From the NCBI RefSeq assembly GCF_051014685.1, contig NC_135056.1:2294001-2358000 (forward strand): a stretch of DNA of 64,000 nt, read 5' to 3'. Position 1 is the stretch's first letter. Every line of letters begins with the position of its first letter. Below the pieces are notes generated by a model, which did not search any database, was not told the origin of the DNA, and saw only the letters and a program-made list of their open reading frames with translations. This stretch comes from Ptiloglossa arizonensis. Taxonomy: Eukaryota; Arthropoda; Insecta; Hymenoptera; Colletidae. The translations under genes were made by a program, and so were the position numbers. Below, piece after piece: positions 12,848 through 24,800 of the stretch.

Positions 12848-15089
12848 CTGAAAGTTAGTGATTCATAAAATTATGTAAGTTTTCCAATGACAAAATGAGC
12901 CATCAAATAAAATCAAAAATAAGTTAAGAAATTATATAAAATAACAATTTATTGCAAAACCTAACAAGAAAATCAGATCTCAAGGAAGAAACAAATTAAA
13001 ACAAATATAATCAAGTGACTAAAAACGTATTGGAAAGGTTGAAAGATTATTTTTCAAAAATATAGTTTAAAAATGATAATCAATTTTCTAATAGAGATTA
13101 AGTGTCTAGAGATGGGAAAATATTATAGATTTGAAATTGAAACGAGAAAAGCATACAATATAGATGTACCGTCTCTCCTGCATTTTACTGCATAAAAATC
13201 AGTTTCCACTTTTTAAATTTCAAAGTTATAAAGGAAACAAAGTACTAAGACTCAAAAACATATATTATAAATTAGTTTTCTCACGAAAAAATCAGGCGAT
13301 TCAACTCTTATTAAACAAGACGGATTCGCAATCTCGATCGGGCTACGACCTCCATTTTTCCGAAATCTAGAAGTTCTTAGCTTTACCGTTTCGATGAAAC
13401 AGTATAATGGGCAGCACTTTCATCTCATGGATAAATATTTTTTATCGTTATTCAAATTTTTGTGTGCACTAAATATTCTTTAATATTGAACTGTATATTT
13501 AATCACTTTATAGGGAGAGCGATAAAATGATTGAAAAAATAAGTTATATATATATATATGTATATACATATATATATAATAATATATATATATAATTTTA
13601 CTCAGTTTTCTTCTACACACTAACACATGGGTTATGTTACATGAATTGGAAAAATAAATTTTAAAGTTTTAATATGCGTTTATTTATTATTACATATGAT
13701 TAAGAACACAGGTAAAAATAGGCACAATACAATTATAGTAAGTACAATACCATAATAAATATTTTATAAGTAATTTAATATAAATACATGATGATATAAT
13801 GTAGTAGTAGATAATAACAGTAAAAAAAAATAATATTAGTTGAGTCAGTAGTTTTCTATAGAATATTTATATTTCTTAATAGTCATATTTCTTAAATTCT
13901 TATAAATAATTTTTAAATTTATAGCCTTCTAAAATTTCAATACTTTTTAATCATACATTCTATATAAATACCATATTTAATTTAATATAATGTTTTTTAT
14001 TGGAATTGAATTGTAATTCTTAAAATAATGTTCAGTAATATCAGTAAACGTATTGATGAATTTTGATGAACAAAAATTCTATTTTAATATTTATATGTTA
14101 TATTTTTACAATTGCTGTTCTAAGAAAATAAAGCAAATTAAAATAGTTTATATAGTTTTCAAAAGTACTAGATAACAACTAGATTTATGGAAAGAAGATT
14201 CTTTCATAAATTCAATAGAACATGTATAGTTGTAACCACAACAATATTTGTAATATAATTATACATGATAACCTGTAATTACCTCCATTAAATCTAATTC
14301 AATCAATAAATCTCTAGGACTTAAGTAAATGAAGATCCTCTAATTAAATTACAATCATTGTTGCTTATAATAAAACTTATATTTTTAAGTTAAATTTATT
14401 TTGACTTGTACAATAAACAAGGAGTTATAGTGATCCACACAAAGGATTCTAATTCTTTAATTGCCCAAGGGATTCCACATGACTGATTCTATACCTGTCC
14501 TGTACAGCTATTTCTGGGCATAACATATAAAATATTTCCAAATGAGTAAATGTAGCTTTTGTTGCTATTTTTTACAATATGTTACTTCATTGATTTTTAG
14601 AGTTTGAAACAAAAAAGTAAAAGTTGTCATTTATTGGTTTTAAAACAAATAATTGCAAATGCAAAACAAAGCCATAATGTTATTCTAAATTAATCTGGAC
14701 CAGTCGTTCTGAACCTGAAACCTGTAGATAAATGAGTAATAATCTGCAACTTGCATAGAAAAATATTAATATCAATATTTATTTTCACCACATACATTAT
14801 ATTTAAAAATTTCAATCTTACACTGTTAATGCTTTGAAATGGTAATAGGTATTAGTTATGTTGCTAAATACAGTAAGTCTTTTTGAAAATTTTTAGAACA
14901 ACTACAAAAGTAATTGTTAAACAAATTTTTTTAAGCAGAAGTAATGTTTATATCTTGTAGTAGTACTTTATTTTTAGTGCAAGTACTCAAACATTCATTT
15001 TCATCTGATATTTAGATTAACAGTTCAGGTCATTGTTGATAGTCCTTCTAAACGTGTTCAAATATTGTTATTACATTTAAAAATGCAAA
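12848..15089. other. AT-rich intergenic stretch
   Basis: Should contain the promoter and 5' non-coding exon of the minus-strand zinc-finger gene. The only CpG-containing patch is at about 13310-13400 and is the best guess for the start site. A (TA)n-rich microsatellite lies at about 13546-13592. From 13650 to 15089 I see only AT-rich DNA with no coding signal. Confidence 0.45.
13546..13592. repeat. (TA)n microsatellite
   Basis: Alternating TA with a few interruptions. Confidence 0.85.
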
Positions 15090-15800
15090 ATTACCGAGCT
15101 TCAACCTCGCGAGCGCCCACAGTTAATTAAGAGGCACCCACAACAACGGAACATGAATTTACACATTATTTTCTCCACTGCCTTCTATGATATTAGTGGC
15201 ACTGTCACTATTCAGAAAAATCTCATACTTATGCTCCCCTGCTAACGTCAGTTACCGCTATTACCGCAGTAATGTTGGGTTTGGCGTTTGAGGACTTCAA
15301 CCTGTTCTAATAAGTCGCGAGCAAAACCAACGGGAAAACCCCAACAGGACAATTGCCGCCTCAAAGGACACAATCTTATAATTGCGGGCGAACCTTAATA
15401 CTAGCCACCTATGGATCAGGTGGTTAGACAAACCCGGTCTCTCGGACCCCACAAGATGGGGAGGAGCCGGCTCAGGGCATCCATTATTCTCTCAAAATGC
15501 CAGTGGCTGTCGAGGATCAGTCCTAGATATTTCAGCTATCTAAATCAGGGGGGGGGGGGACTCTTCCCGAGATGATTGCATGGTCAGCACCTCGGTTTTA
15601 TGGAGTGCCACCTCTAAATCTATCCCAGTGATTCAATCGATGACGCGCTGAACACTATCCTCGACTCGCTGAATGGCCCTCCAATCCTTTCCAACGGTCA
15701 GCAGCAACGTGTCGCTGAGGCCAGTAACACGTTAGGCTGAGGCCATCGGGAAGACCTTTGGTCCGCAGAACAATGTCGTGCTCAAGTTTTTTCTTAAGTT
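15090..15800 (-). mobile_element. R1-clade LINE fragment, reverse transcriptase C-terminal part
   Basis: On the minus strand, around 15720-15590, one reads LSDTLLLTVGKDWRAIQRVE then DLEVALHKTEVL, which matches the R1 segment after the YADD box (DTLVLARG...GLEVAPHKTEAL). Downstream, near 15540-15490, the equivalent of QMKYLGLILDSHW is visible. The same layout recurs at 62880-63440. A 12-base G run (about 15549-15560) sits inside. Heavily frameshifted and dead; both ends are approximate. Confidence 0.7.
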
Positions 15801-16079
15801 TTGTGACTAGTACGTGACAACAAGACAACCAAACATCTTGGTTTAATCGCTCTGGCTGCGAGGATAATAGCTTTATAAAGTGCTCCCTATTCTAAACTAT
15901 GATGCACGGCAATGAGATGCATAACGTAGGGGGAAGAAAGTAGTCCCAAGTGGCCACCTGTTGAGTGCCTGCCGACCATCTATAGTATTTAGGCTTGCCC
16001 TAAAGGGATTGTAAACGTCTCCTTTACAATGAAGATACAGTCTGGACACTGACACTGCGTCGCACAGGAAGGAGGAGGG

Positions 16080-16212
16080 CACCGAGTATTATATGGTATG
16101 CATTTCCTGATATTCGCTGGAAATCGTGCGAGTGTGGTCACCATGTGCGGGAAATCCCATCCCTAGAAGTCGGGGGTGTCTTTGAAAGATTTCCTCCACG
16201 TATAAAAAAAGA
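16080..16212 (+). mobile_element. R1-type LINE 3' terminus
   Basis: A short 3' end: GTGCGGGAAATCCCA, then a degenerate block, then GATTTCCTCCACGTATAAAA. It matches the termini at 1500, 2095, 17610, 18960 and 62770. The upstream extent is uncertain; 15800-16080 shows no clear similarity I can name. Confidence 0.65.
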
Positions 16213-16368
16213 AAAGCCATTACATATTTACGACTTATTTCAACAGTCTCTACGGGTCCCGTGAATAGGGGAAGAGGGTCCTAACGGGAGAAGAGGTAGA
16301 AGTCCTTAAACTCCAAGCCCGGTAGTCACTGGTGCTGCAGTAGCAGCAACGGCTGGCTCAAACCACTG

Positions 16369-17060
16369 TTTTTTTTTTTTTGTAAGTAGGGAAAATTTTC
16401 CACAAACTCCTCTGACCCCTTGAGATGGGGTCGAAGGGATCAACTCTCCTCCAAAGATCAGCGATATGTGTTAGACGAGGGACGATCGACTTACTGCCGT
16501 CGGGAAGGACCCCTGCCCTAGCACGGACCCCTGCAAAACTCCGGAGTATATCTCTCTCCATTCTATCCCGTACTGGTTTGGGTACTTCATCCACCTGCTG
16601 CAAAGGTAGTCTTCGACCATACATAGTCGGGGACTTCATGGTCTTTGAGTCCCTGTCTAATTACTCCCTCCCCCAGGTAAAGTGTAGCCACCTCATCGCA
16701 GGAAATGGTCAAAGTCGAGAGAAACCGGACACGATGAATCGCATTGATGGTCGACCATTCCTCCCGGAACCCGAACAGACACTCGGTCAGGTTGGACTCA
16801 TCCCGCAACAGATGCCTGATGACACGGGCTGTCAGTGTTCTTTCGAAAAGTTTGTCTTCATCGTCGAGGTGGAGCAGAAAATGTTACTGTCCAGTTGGAG
16901 AGGAATCGTCTCCAAGGACGCCCTTATCCAAGACCCAGATTCGTCCAGATACACCGTCTTGGCCTAGGGCAGTGTGTTTCGCCCTATGCCTTCGGATGGT
17001 TATGGCTAGCTCCTCCTCGATAATCCCCTAACTCGGCAAACCAGTTATACGAGTCCTGAC
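16369..17060 (-). mobile_element. R1-clade LINE, minus strand: reverse transcriptase N-part joined to a 3' end
   Basis: The minus strand reads DDEDKLFERTLTARV, then CLFGFREEWSTINAIHRVR: the R1 reverse-transcriptase segment (family LDEAGKLFER..., QFGFR.GRSTIDAI). The frame then runs quickly into sequence matching the 3' terminal block (GACCCCATCTCAAGGGGTC) and ends in a T-run at 16369-16381, the poly(A) tail of this copy. The middle and C-terminus of the polymerase are therefore missing, by an internal deletion or recombination. Its tail faces that of the plus-strand copy at 16212. Confidence 0.75.
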
Positions 17061-17299
17061 TCACCCTCCCCTACTATGGAGAAAAAAGCACTGACCACAT
17101 TCCTGAACAACAGGAAGTTAAGACCCTCGGTGATTCGTAGTACTCAAGTTTGAAGATTATTCAACACCACCCTGTATGGACACTCTATGGATACTGTTCG
17201 TAGGTCTGACTTCGCGCCCTTGACCCAACTCTTAGGAGAACCGGAGCGACCGACAATAAGGCGGCTGCTCTCCCTCACACACGCAGCGAATTTCGGTGG

Positions 17300-17640
17300 G
17301 TGGACTGATCCCTCGCTGTAAGACTATAAGATAAAGGCTGCGTCGATGGTGGACGGGGGATGAGCCACTCTCCCATCTTCATGCTGCTGGACGCGGTCGC
17401 GAGCGCCCACGGCCGCCCTTTCATGCGACCCCCTGGTCAGAAATTGAGGTAGGAAAGTAGTAAATGCACATCACAATGCAGACACCGGATGTTATGCGGT
17501 CTGCAATCTCCGATGTTTCTCCTAAATCGTGTAAGTTGTAAATTGTGCAGTGGTGCCGGGTGTGGGAAATTTCACACTTCCCTCGAAATTCGTCCCCAAT
17601 GATCGGGAGAGTTTTTAGATTTCCTCCACGTAAAAAAAAA
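17300..17640 (+). mobile_element. R1-type LINE 3' UTR copy with poly(A)
   Basis: Shares the GGTGGACGGGGGATGAGCC block with 1679-1695, the hairpin ACACCGGATGTTATGCGG...CTCCGATGTTTCTCC at about 17480-17522, and the terminus GATTTCCTCCACG followed by an 11-base A-run ending near 17641. Non-coding. Confidence 0.75.
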
Positions 17641-17721
17641 AATGGTAGTAGAAGTATTTGTAGTAGTAGCAGTGCTAAAAGTAGTGTAGTAGTAGGCGTA
17701 ATAGTAGTAGTTATAATGATT
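17641..17721 (+). repeat. TAG/GTA-rich microsatellite next to a LINE tail
   Basis: An imperfect run of GTA/TAG triplets directly follows the poly(A) of the LINE copy. It may be the insertion target or slippage after insertion. Confidence 0.7.
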
Positions 17722-18479
17722 AAAAATAAAATTTTAATAAGAAGAAATTATTTTGTCTAACTTATTTCATTTATTCCTTTATTATTCTATATTTATCTTG
17801 CATTTCTTTAAGAAGTTATTTAATTGTATGTCGAATAATTTAAATTACAAAAAAAAAACGTATTTTAGAAAAATGTTTTTTGTAATTATTGTCTTCAAGT
17901 ATTACAAAATCATTTCTGATCTGATTACCCACTGATTACGTTCAATTGTCGCATTCGGTATTTTGGTTCGTTGAATAAACTATAGTTTTAATTACGCCCG
18001 CTTGTCGTCAAGCGCTTCTTCGAAAATTTCAAGAATCGTTGGTAATACAATCCGCTCTCTACCTGACGTAGCGAAGCAGTGTTCACTCCTCCCGTTATAA
18101 CATTGTTTCAGTCGCAAACATTGTCCAAGCAGAACGTATTCGATTTTCATATTGTTCCGGTATTATCACATCGACGTCCTTTGTTACAGAAACCCTAGGC
18201 CATAGACCGGGTATCTCGAAATAAATAAACGGTAGGCATTTTTAGGAGAATCAAAAACGTATTAATTGTTCAATTGATTTCTTGTGTTCAACTCTCTCCC
18301 TCATCCAAGTTATCGTTGAGAGCACGATTCTTGGTGTTCTAAAATTGTTCCCTTTCTTTTCAAACAAATATCTTACATCCATATACAGAGAGTCACAGCC
18401 AAAATCATACGCCAAGTATTACAAAATATTTCTCGGAAAAAAAATTTAAGGATGATTTGGAAACACCAATGTGGCAGGT
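17722..18479. other. Intergenic stretch, possible unnamed repeat
   Basis: 17722-17935 is plain AT-rich DNA. 17940-18240 is CpG-richer and ends with a run near 18215-18230 rich in AATAAATAAA, so it may be the end of an unidentified retroelement. I cannot assign it. Confidence 0.35.
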
Positions 18480-18993
18480 ATATAATACTAACGTCCTATC
18501 GGGGATACCCCTGATAGACTTGCTAACGGGCTCGGAATCGATGTTCGGCCAACAGACTGTCGAGACTATCCGGCCACTCCTATTGGACCGACACGATTGG
18601 GGCGGATCTCTCGCTGCTGGGCGTGGTAAGAGCCGAGAGAAAGTGAAAGGCCAGTAGCCTCCTTTTGCGAAACCATAATTTTGCAGAAGAAGACCACGGG
18701 ACGAAGACGATAACGGGCTCACGTGAGTTCTAATAGGCCCTCCTAAGAGCGGCGGGCGGAGACGTGTTGGCCTGATGCCTCGGATCTTCGCCTGTGCCTC
18801 ACCTGGCGAGAGGGTAGGTCTTAAATGAGTAAGAGCAAACACAAGATAAATGTCAGGCCGACAGCACAGGGGCACCTTGCGTTTCTGTGCCATTGGGCGC
18901 GGCTTTCATGCGGGGAATCCCACACTTCCTCCGGCCCCTTCCGAAGGGGTTGGGGAAGTCCCCCGAAGATGTTCCCTACGTAAAAGAAAAAAA
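18480..18993 (+). mobile_element. R1-type LINE 3' UTR copy with poly(A)
   Basis: Contains the GGATCTCTCGCTGCTGGGCG block (matching 62155 and 1000), GAAAGTGAAAGGCCAGTAGCC and TTGCAGAAGAAGACC as in other copies. It ends with GGAATCCCACACTTCC, GAAGGGGTTGGGGAAG and an A-run to about 18993. No coding part. Open frames here on both strands are by-products. Confidence 0.75.
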
Positions 18994-19369
18994 ATGGTAT
19001 ATAATACCAATACATCTGTACAAAATGTAAAAAAAGGTTTTATGACTATCATAGGCGTATTTTACACTTTTGAATCGGTAGAAATTTGTTAAAAAATTTT
19101 TCCGCAAAAGTAACCTTGACATTTTTACCATGGTCAAAATTTGTTACGATTGTATCATATTCTATTCATAGAGGGGAAAAAAACTTGCAAAAGGATTCAT
19201 GGGTCGGCATTCAACAGTTCTGATAGAAAGTAATCAAATTTATCTTACTTTTTTATTTCCAGTATTTATCACTTCATACTGATGAAAATAAAATCAAAGA
19301 AATGAAAAATGAAATGCAATAACAAGATGTAAACATTAGTAATTAATCTAACTTTCGTATTATTTTTTG

Positions 19370-19700
19370 TTCGTTACTCGAGTCCAAAGAACAGATCCAT
19401 CTACGTTTATATTCCGTAGCAATTGTGCTTGTGCTCTAATTTTAATATGACCACTATTATTTTGTAAATACATTTGTAGCCTGGCTTTTGTATTGTTGCG
19501 AATCCTTTGATGAAAACCTGATTCATTTCGTAATTGATAGAAGGTTTCATTTATACAGCGTTTCAAATTCCGGTATAGTCCTTTGCATACCCGCTTTACA
19601 TACTGATGCCTTTACCGCACCCCAAAGAAAAAAACTAACCGGATTTAAATCACAATTCCGATGCAGGTCTTCGATCTATCTAACACGATCCGAACATGCG
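19370..19700 (-). mobile_element. Mariner-family transposase C-terminal relic
   Basis: The minus strand reads HRNCDLNPVSFFLWGAVKAS then IPEFETLYK, corresponding to the mariner SPDLTPLDFFLWG...VK motif and following helix. It is followed by NNTKARLQMYLQNNSGH in another frame, matching the usual end of such proteins. Multiple frameshifts; dead. No terminal repeats recognised. DNA from 19700 to 20100 has similar composition and may belong to the same element. Confidence 0.6.
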
Positions 19701-20111
19701 ATTTAAAAATTATCGTACCGGGGCACTAAACTGTGAGGGTGCAACATTACACTATCCTGCGGAAACCCATTACAAAATAGGAACGTGCAGGTGCAATAAC
19801 TTGCCCCCTACTCTCCAATGCACACGAGATCGATCGACCTTTCCAGATCGTATGAAGACGATTAATACTGATGCTCTATCTTCAAATCGATAATCTAATC
19901 GTTGAAAATTTCTTTGATCACTAACTTCTCTTAGACATTTTCAGTTACGTCTTATTCACTCTCTATAGATATTACATGCCAAAATGTAATTGCCCAAAGA
20001 TTCATTAATTGCACGAAGCATTTGTTGAATATTTTTGTACTCTCGAAGCATAGTGAAATGTAAACGAAAGCACAGTGCTACGCTATTCCGTTCGCTATCT
20101 CAAGACTACAA

Positions 20112-20205
20112 CTGACTCTGATACTGATTCTGACACTGACTCTGACACTGACTCTGACACTGACTCTGACACTGACTCTGACACTGACTCTGACACTCAC
20201 TCGCG
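20112..20205 (+). repeat. 12-bp tandem repeat (GACACTGACTCT)n
   Basis: About eight copies of a 12-base unit; early copies carry single substitutions and the middle copies are identical. In one plus frame it reads Thr-Asp-Ser-Asp repeated, but the frame has no ATG and stops soon after. Confidence 0.92.
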
Positions 20206-20824
20206 TTGCGTTCGTCCTTAAAATCTAAACCATATGAATACACACACTCTCATACTTTAGAAAAAGATCGCCTATACTATTTAACCAATTCTTACAAACA
20301 GATACACGTCGGTACATTCCACACAGTCTCAACATTATACTCTGCAGGTCATTTACTGGCGCCATGCATACTTGACGCATTCACAAGTTAGGATGCTAGC
20401 GAAGAGTAGTGCGTGTGTGTGTTAGAGAGAGAAGGTAAAAACGAGCAGAGCCAGAAGCAACCCTTTGTGAGGGGTCGTAACGACCTGAAGTTCTTAAAAT
20501 ATATTGGAACATAGTTTTAAAAAAACTGTAAATCCGGAAACAGTAAAAAGAGTATTAGGAAAACAAAATTTTGATGGCCGTACAGCTCGAAATAAACCTT
20601 TTGTTTTAAAAGAGCTAGTTTTAGCTAGTTTTGCTTGTTTTAAAAGAGAAAAGTAGAAAGAAAGGCTTATATTTCGCAAAACTATTTAATCGAAGATTTT
20701 GATTTTTGGAAAGAGACTATTTTTACAGATAAAATAAATGTAATATTTTTCATTCGGATGGTAAAATTAGAGTGTGACCGAATGAAGAATAAAAATAAAA
20801 AATTAAAACTACTGTGAAATACAG
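20206..20824. other. Intergenic stretch without recognised genes
   Basis: Contains a short GT/GA-rich patch near 20410-20435 and otherwise ordinary AT-rich sequence. Confidence 0.4.
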
Positions 20825-21300
20825 GGGGCAATCAATGGTGGTCTGAGGTTGCATCTCTGCTGCTGGAATGGGTAGTTTAGAATTTATTGAAGGAAGTATG
20901 AATAAATACAATTATATAAATATTTTTAAAAAATCTAAAGAACACTTCTGAAAAATTAAAAATTTCAAACCGCTTTAAATTGTATAGCGACAACAATGCC
21001 AAACACACGTTACACGTAACTTGGATGTGATTACTTTATAATTGTCCCAAAGTAATAAATACACCCCTGCAATCACCTGTTTTGAAGACAATAGAGTACA
21101 TCTGACATGAATTGGAAATTAAAATCTGGAAGCATGTCATTAAAAATAAGAATAATTTAAAAAGAGCACTAATAATGATATAGAGTAAAATCGAACACAA
21201 TTTTACTAAACAATTAGTAAGATCGATGTCAAATAGATTGTGTGAGATGGAATATAATCAAGGGTATTCAACAAAATACTGAAATCTTAATTACAACTGA
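20825..21300 (+). mobile_element. Tc1-like transposase C-terminal relic
   Basis: In shifting plus frames: GCISAAGMGSLEFIEGSMNK, then DNNAKHTLHVTWM (family DNDPKHTS...W), then NCPKVINTPLQSPVLKTIEY (family LEWPSQSPDLNPIEN.W, with the catalytic D lost), HELEIKIWKHV, NKNNLKRALIMI and KIEHNFTKQLVRSM. The block order is that of Tc1 transposases. Dead copy. Confidence 0.8.
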
Positions 21301-21874
21301 ATTTTACTTTGTTATTTTTTTTTTCATATAAAAAGGTACATTTGCAAGGTTCGTTACAATAAACTAGTGGAAATTTGAATATATTAGTAATTAAACAGTT
21401 GCCATATTTACCATGTCTTTAATATAATGACTGCTTGAGTTAACAATTTTCAAATTTTTTTTATTTAATCACAGATAAGTTTAGCAAAAAAATATATGAG
21501 CATACAGCGAATTAAAATGCCAACTTTCTATGGTAGGAACCCATTGTCTCCTTGTAAGATACCTTAGAACAATACCATTATAAAATTAAATAAACCCAAT
21601 CCACCTGTACATCCAACAACAACAGTCTGATTCTATTAAAATCTATCTTCTCTTTTTTTGTCGATAATCGGTAAGACATCACATATATAGTAATTAAATT
21701 TTTTTTATGTTTTCAAATTATTGTAAATAAAATTAATTTAAGTATACCTGTACATTACAAATTTATCGAATTAAAAAATTATGTATTTTAGTTTCCTTTA
21801 CAAGTAGTATGGATGAATTAAATTATATATTAAATAATTACTTTATCAATTATTGAAGCTCAAATCAATTATTT

Positions 21875-24800
21875 CTATTGCGCACTTTTCTTAAAGCAAA
21901 TTGGAAGTAATTTTCTTGGTGCAGTTTTAAGGTTGTCTACATCATACTGAAGCAAATGTTTCTGTTGTATTTGACTGTGCAGAATACTTTCAAGTGTGGC
22001 TATATTAGCTTCATGTTCAAATTCCGCTTGTAACATATTTTCCTGTAGTTAAAGAACGTTATTGAATGTTATTTATGTACTCTATTACAGTAAGAGAATT
22101 TAATAAAGTTATACTTACTTCTGAAATTGGAACTTGTTCCAAAATTTTCTTAATCTTGATCTTTTCTTCCTCCAACAATGTTAGCAAATTTAGTTTTTTA
22201 GTATTATTTCGAATTAAATTTGCTAAAACACTTAATCCTTCACTGTAGTCCTGTTTTATATCTTAAAAAAAAATACAACAAATGATCATGTAGTAAGTTT
22301 TTATTAAAATGGTTCTATAGAGCTCTAAGTTTTTAAATTTACTTTTTATTTCATCAGTAAAATTCTTCATGATTGTGCGTATATCAATCTTACTATCATA
22401 AATCAATCTCTGTAAAACAATTTCATACAGGCTGATCAAAGATAATTTTCGGCCAAATTTTTGTATCATTTTCTCTTTAATTTCTACTTTTAACTTTTTA
22501 TTTTGTGTGTCCATGTATTTCAGATCCAATTTTATTCTTTTAAGGTGTGCTTCATTTTTTCTGCAACAAAGAAATATTTGTTTCTTGCTAATTACTTTAC
22601 ATTACTTCTAACTTACTTGCGTTTTTCTTCTAAGTCGTAAGTTTCTTTCTGCAGAATTCCAACTCTAGCATACAAATTTGATAATTCTTTTTTATTAAAA
22701 ATTACACAATTTTTCATTTCTGCAATATGTCCAGAATTTGATATGTGTTGAAGTTGATGAATCTTTAATACAACTGTCACATTAATGTTATTTAATTTTC
22801 TCTGATTTTCTATCTATTGAGAATAAAAATTAAGTAAATAAGTCACTTTGAAAGACATTGTACAAGGTGTATGGAAAAAGTCTGAAACTTTAAGAAGTGA
22901 TTCGACTTGCCGAAATAAGATGAAAATTAAGAATGACAAAATTACACTTAAAATTTTGTATACCAGTTATTGTTCATTGGAAATACACCTAAAAAATATA
23001 AAAAATGATAGACTTATGCTACTGGCAACACATAGGCACCAAATGTTTCATGACGTGGGTAGTGATCAGCAGTACCGTGGTCATCTAGAAAGACCAACTT
23101 AGCTCGTAATCAACGTCGTAATTTTATACAATTTTTTTTATGTCACATGATGTTAAGTTATTATATCAACTACGAAATAAGTGAACCCTTTTAGGTGACT
23201 ATGGTACTGTCAATAACTGCCATAAAACAGGTGACGTTCTTGCACTGACAGTAGTACAAAGACCATATTTCTGATATCTTTAAAACAATTAATAACTTCA
23301 ACACAAAGCTTAAAATGTCATTTCGTCATTTTTTAGTTTTATCTTATTTTGGTATGTATTTCTTAAAGTTTTGGACACTTGTTATCAAATATCCTGTATA
23401 AAATATCTCAAACTACCATGAAAGCTTGTAAATCTTCTAGATTATTTCTGAAGTTATTTTCAATGACCTTTAAATTTTTGGAATCTATCTCTAATTCTTT
23501 TTGCAATAGTTCTATTTCTTTCTGCTCCTCTTTAATTTGGAATTCATATACATATCGATTTTCTCTCATGGAAAATGCCATATCATACAACTGTTTATCA
23601 CATCCTAATGGGCATATATTTTCATCAAATGGAATGTGTTTAGTTTCAGAATCTACTGTTGTATTTGTTTCGTCAGAGCTGGTTTCTGATGATTGTGTAA
23701 TTGAATCCAAAGAACCTAAAATTATAATTGAATTAATAAAATATAGTAAGTGAAGTAAGATTAATATAAATGGAAATTAAATAATGAAAATTTGTAATTA
23801 TAAAAGTAAGGAAATTTAACACCATTTCTTTGTTTCACGGCCATATGTTTCTTTTTAAATATTTTTTGAAGAAAATCATGAAATTTGTTTCCAGCTATAA
23901 CTTTTGCAAATTCAACAGCAACATCTTTTATCTTTATATGCAATTTTTGAATTTTTTCTTCTTGTGTTACAATTTTGGCATTTATAGCTTGTATCTGTTA
24001 AATTACATTGTGTATTAATTTGAATCAATTAATTATTATTTTTATTCTCATAGTGATAATAACTTTTAACATCACTGCAACACGTTTATTTGATGTTTGG
24101 TTAACTTTTTCTTCAAGACCATATTCCACTGCTTCACACTCCCTCAGAACAATAAATTCTTCATAAAGAGTTAACAAATTTAGATTCATATAAGTACTCT
24201 GATATACAACATCAAGTCTACATTCTTCTAATTCATTTAATTCACGTTCCAAGTGCTTATAACTATCATTAATATATCGTAAAATACAATCTTGCTCATA
24301 TATTTTTCGCCACATTCGAGAGCGTTTCATTTCACGTTCCCATGAAGTTTGAACAGAATCACTTGTATTTAGATTTCTAATTAAATTTGTTGGTATATAT
24401 AAATGATCTTTTATTTTTATCTTCGAAAAAGAAACAAGAGTAGAAAGACTTGCTATGTCTTCTCTAAAGTCTGTTGTATCATCACAAAATAATACTTCAT
24501 GTTCTAAATCGAACAGACCAATTGATTGATCTGTGCTTATTGATTGTCTTTGTCGTCTTACTTGTTGCATCTTTTCTGACATTGACATATGTTTCTCAAG
24601 CTAAAAAAATGATGTTATTCTAAAGTCATACTCTTTCATGTTCTAATCATAAAGAATTATAACTTCAACTAACCTTAAGATTATGTTCAGGAAATTCAGT
24701 ATCAAGATTTAACTTTGGTAGCTGTGGTAAAGGTTTTATACTTTTTAATGGAATTTCCATATGAATTTTTTTTAGAATGTCCATTAATCTAATTACTTCT

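Noticed and set aside
16425..17031. Plus-strand frames of 95-180 codons
   Set aside because: Antisense to the R1 reverse transcriptase relic, which is recognisable on the minus strand.
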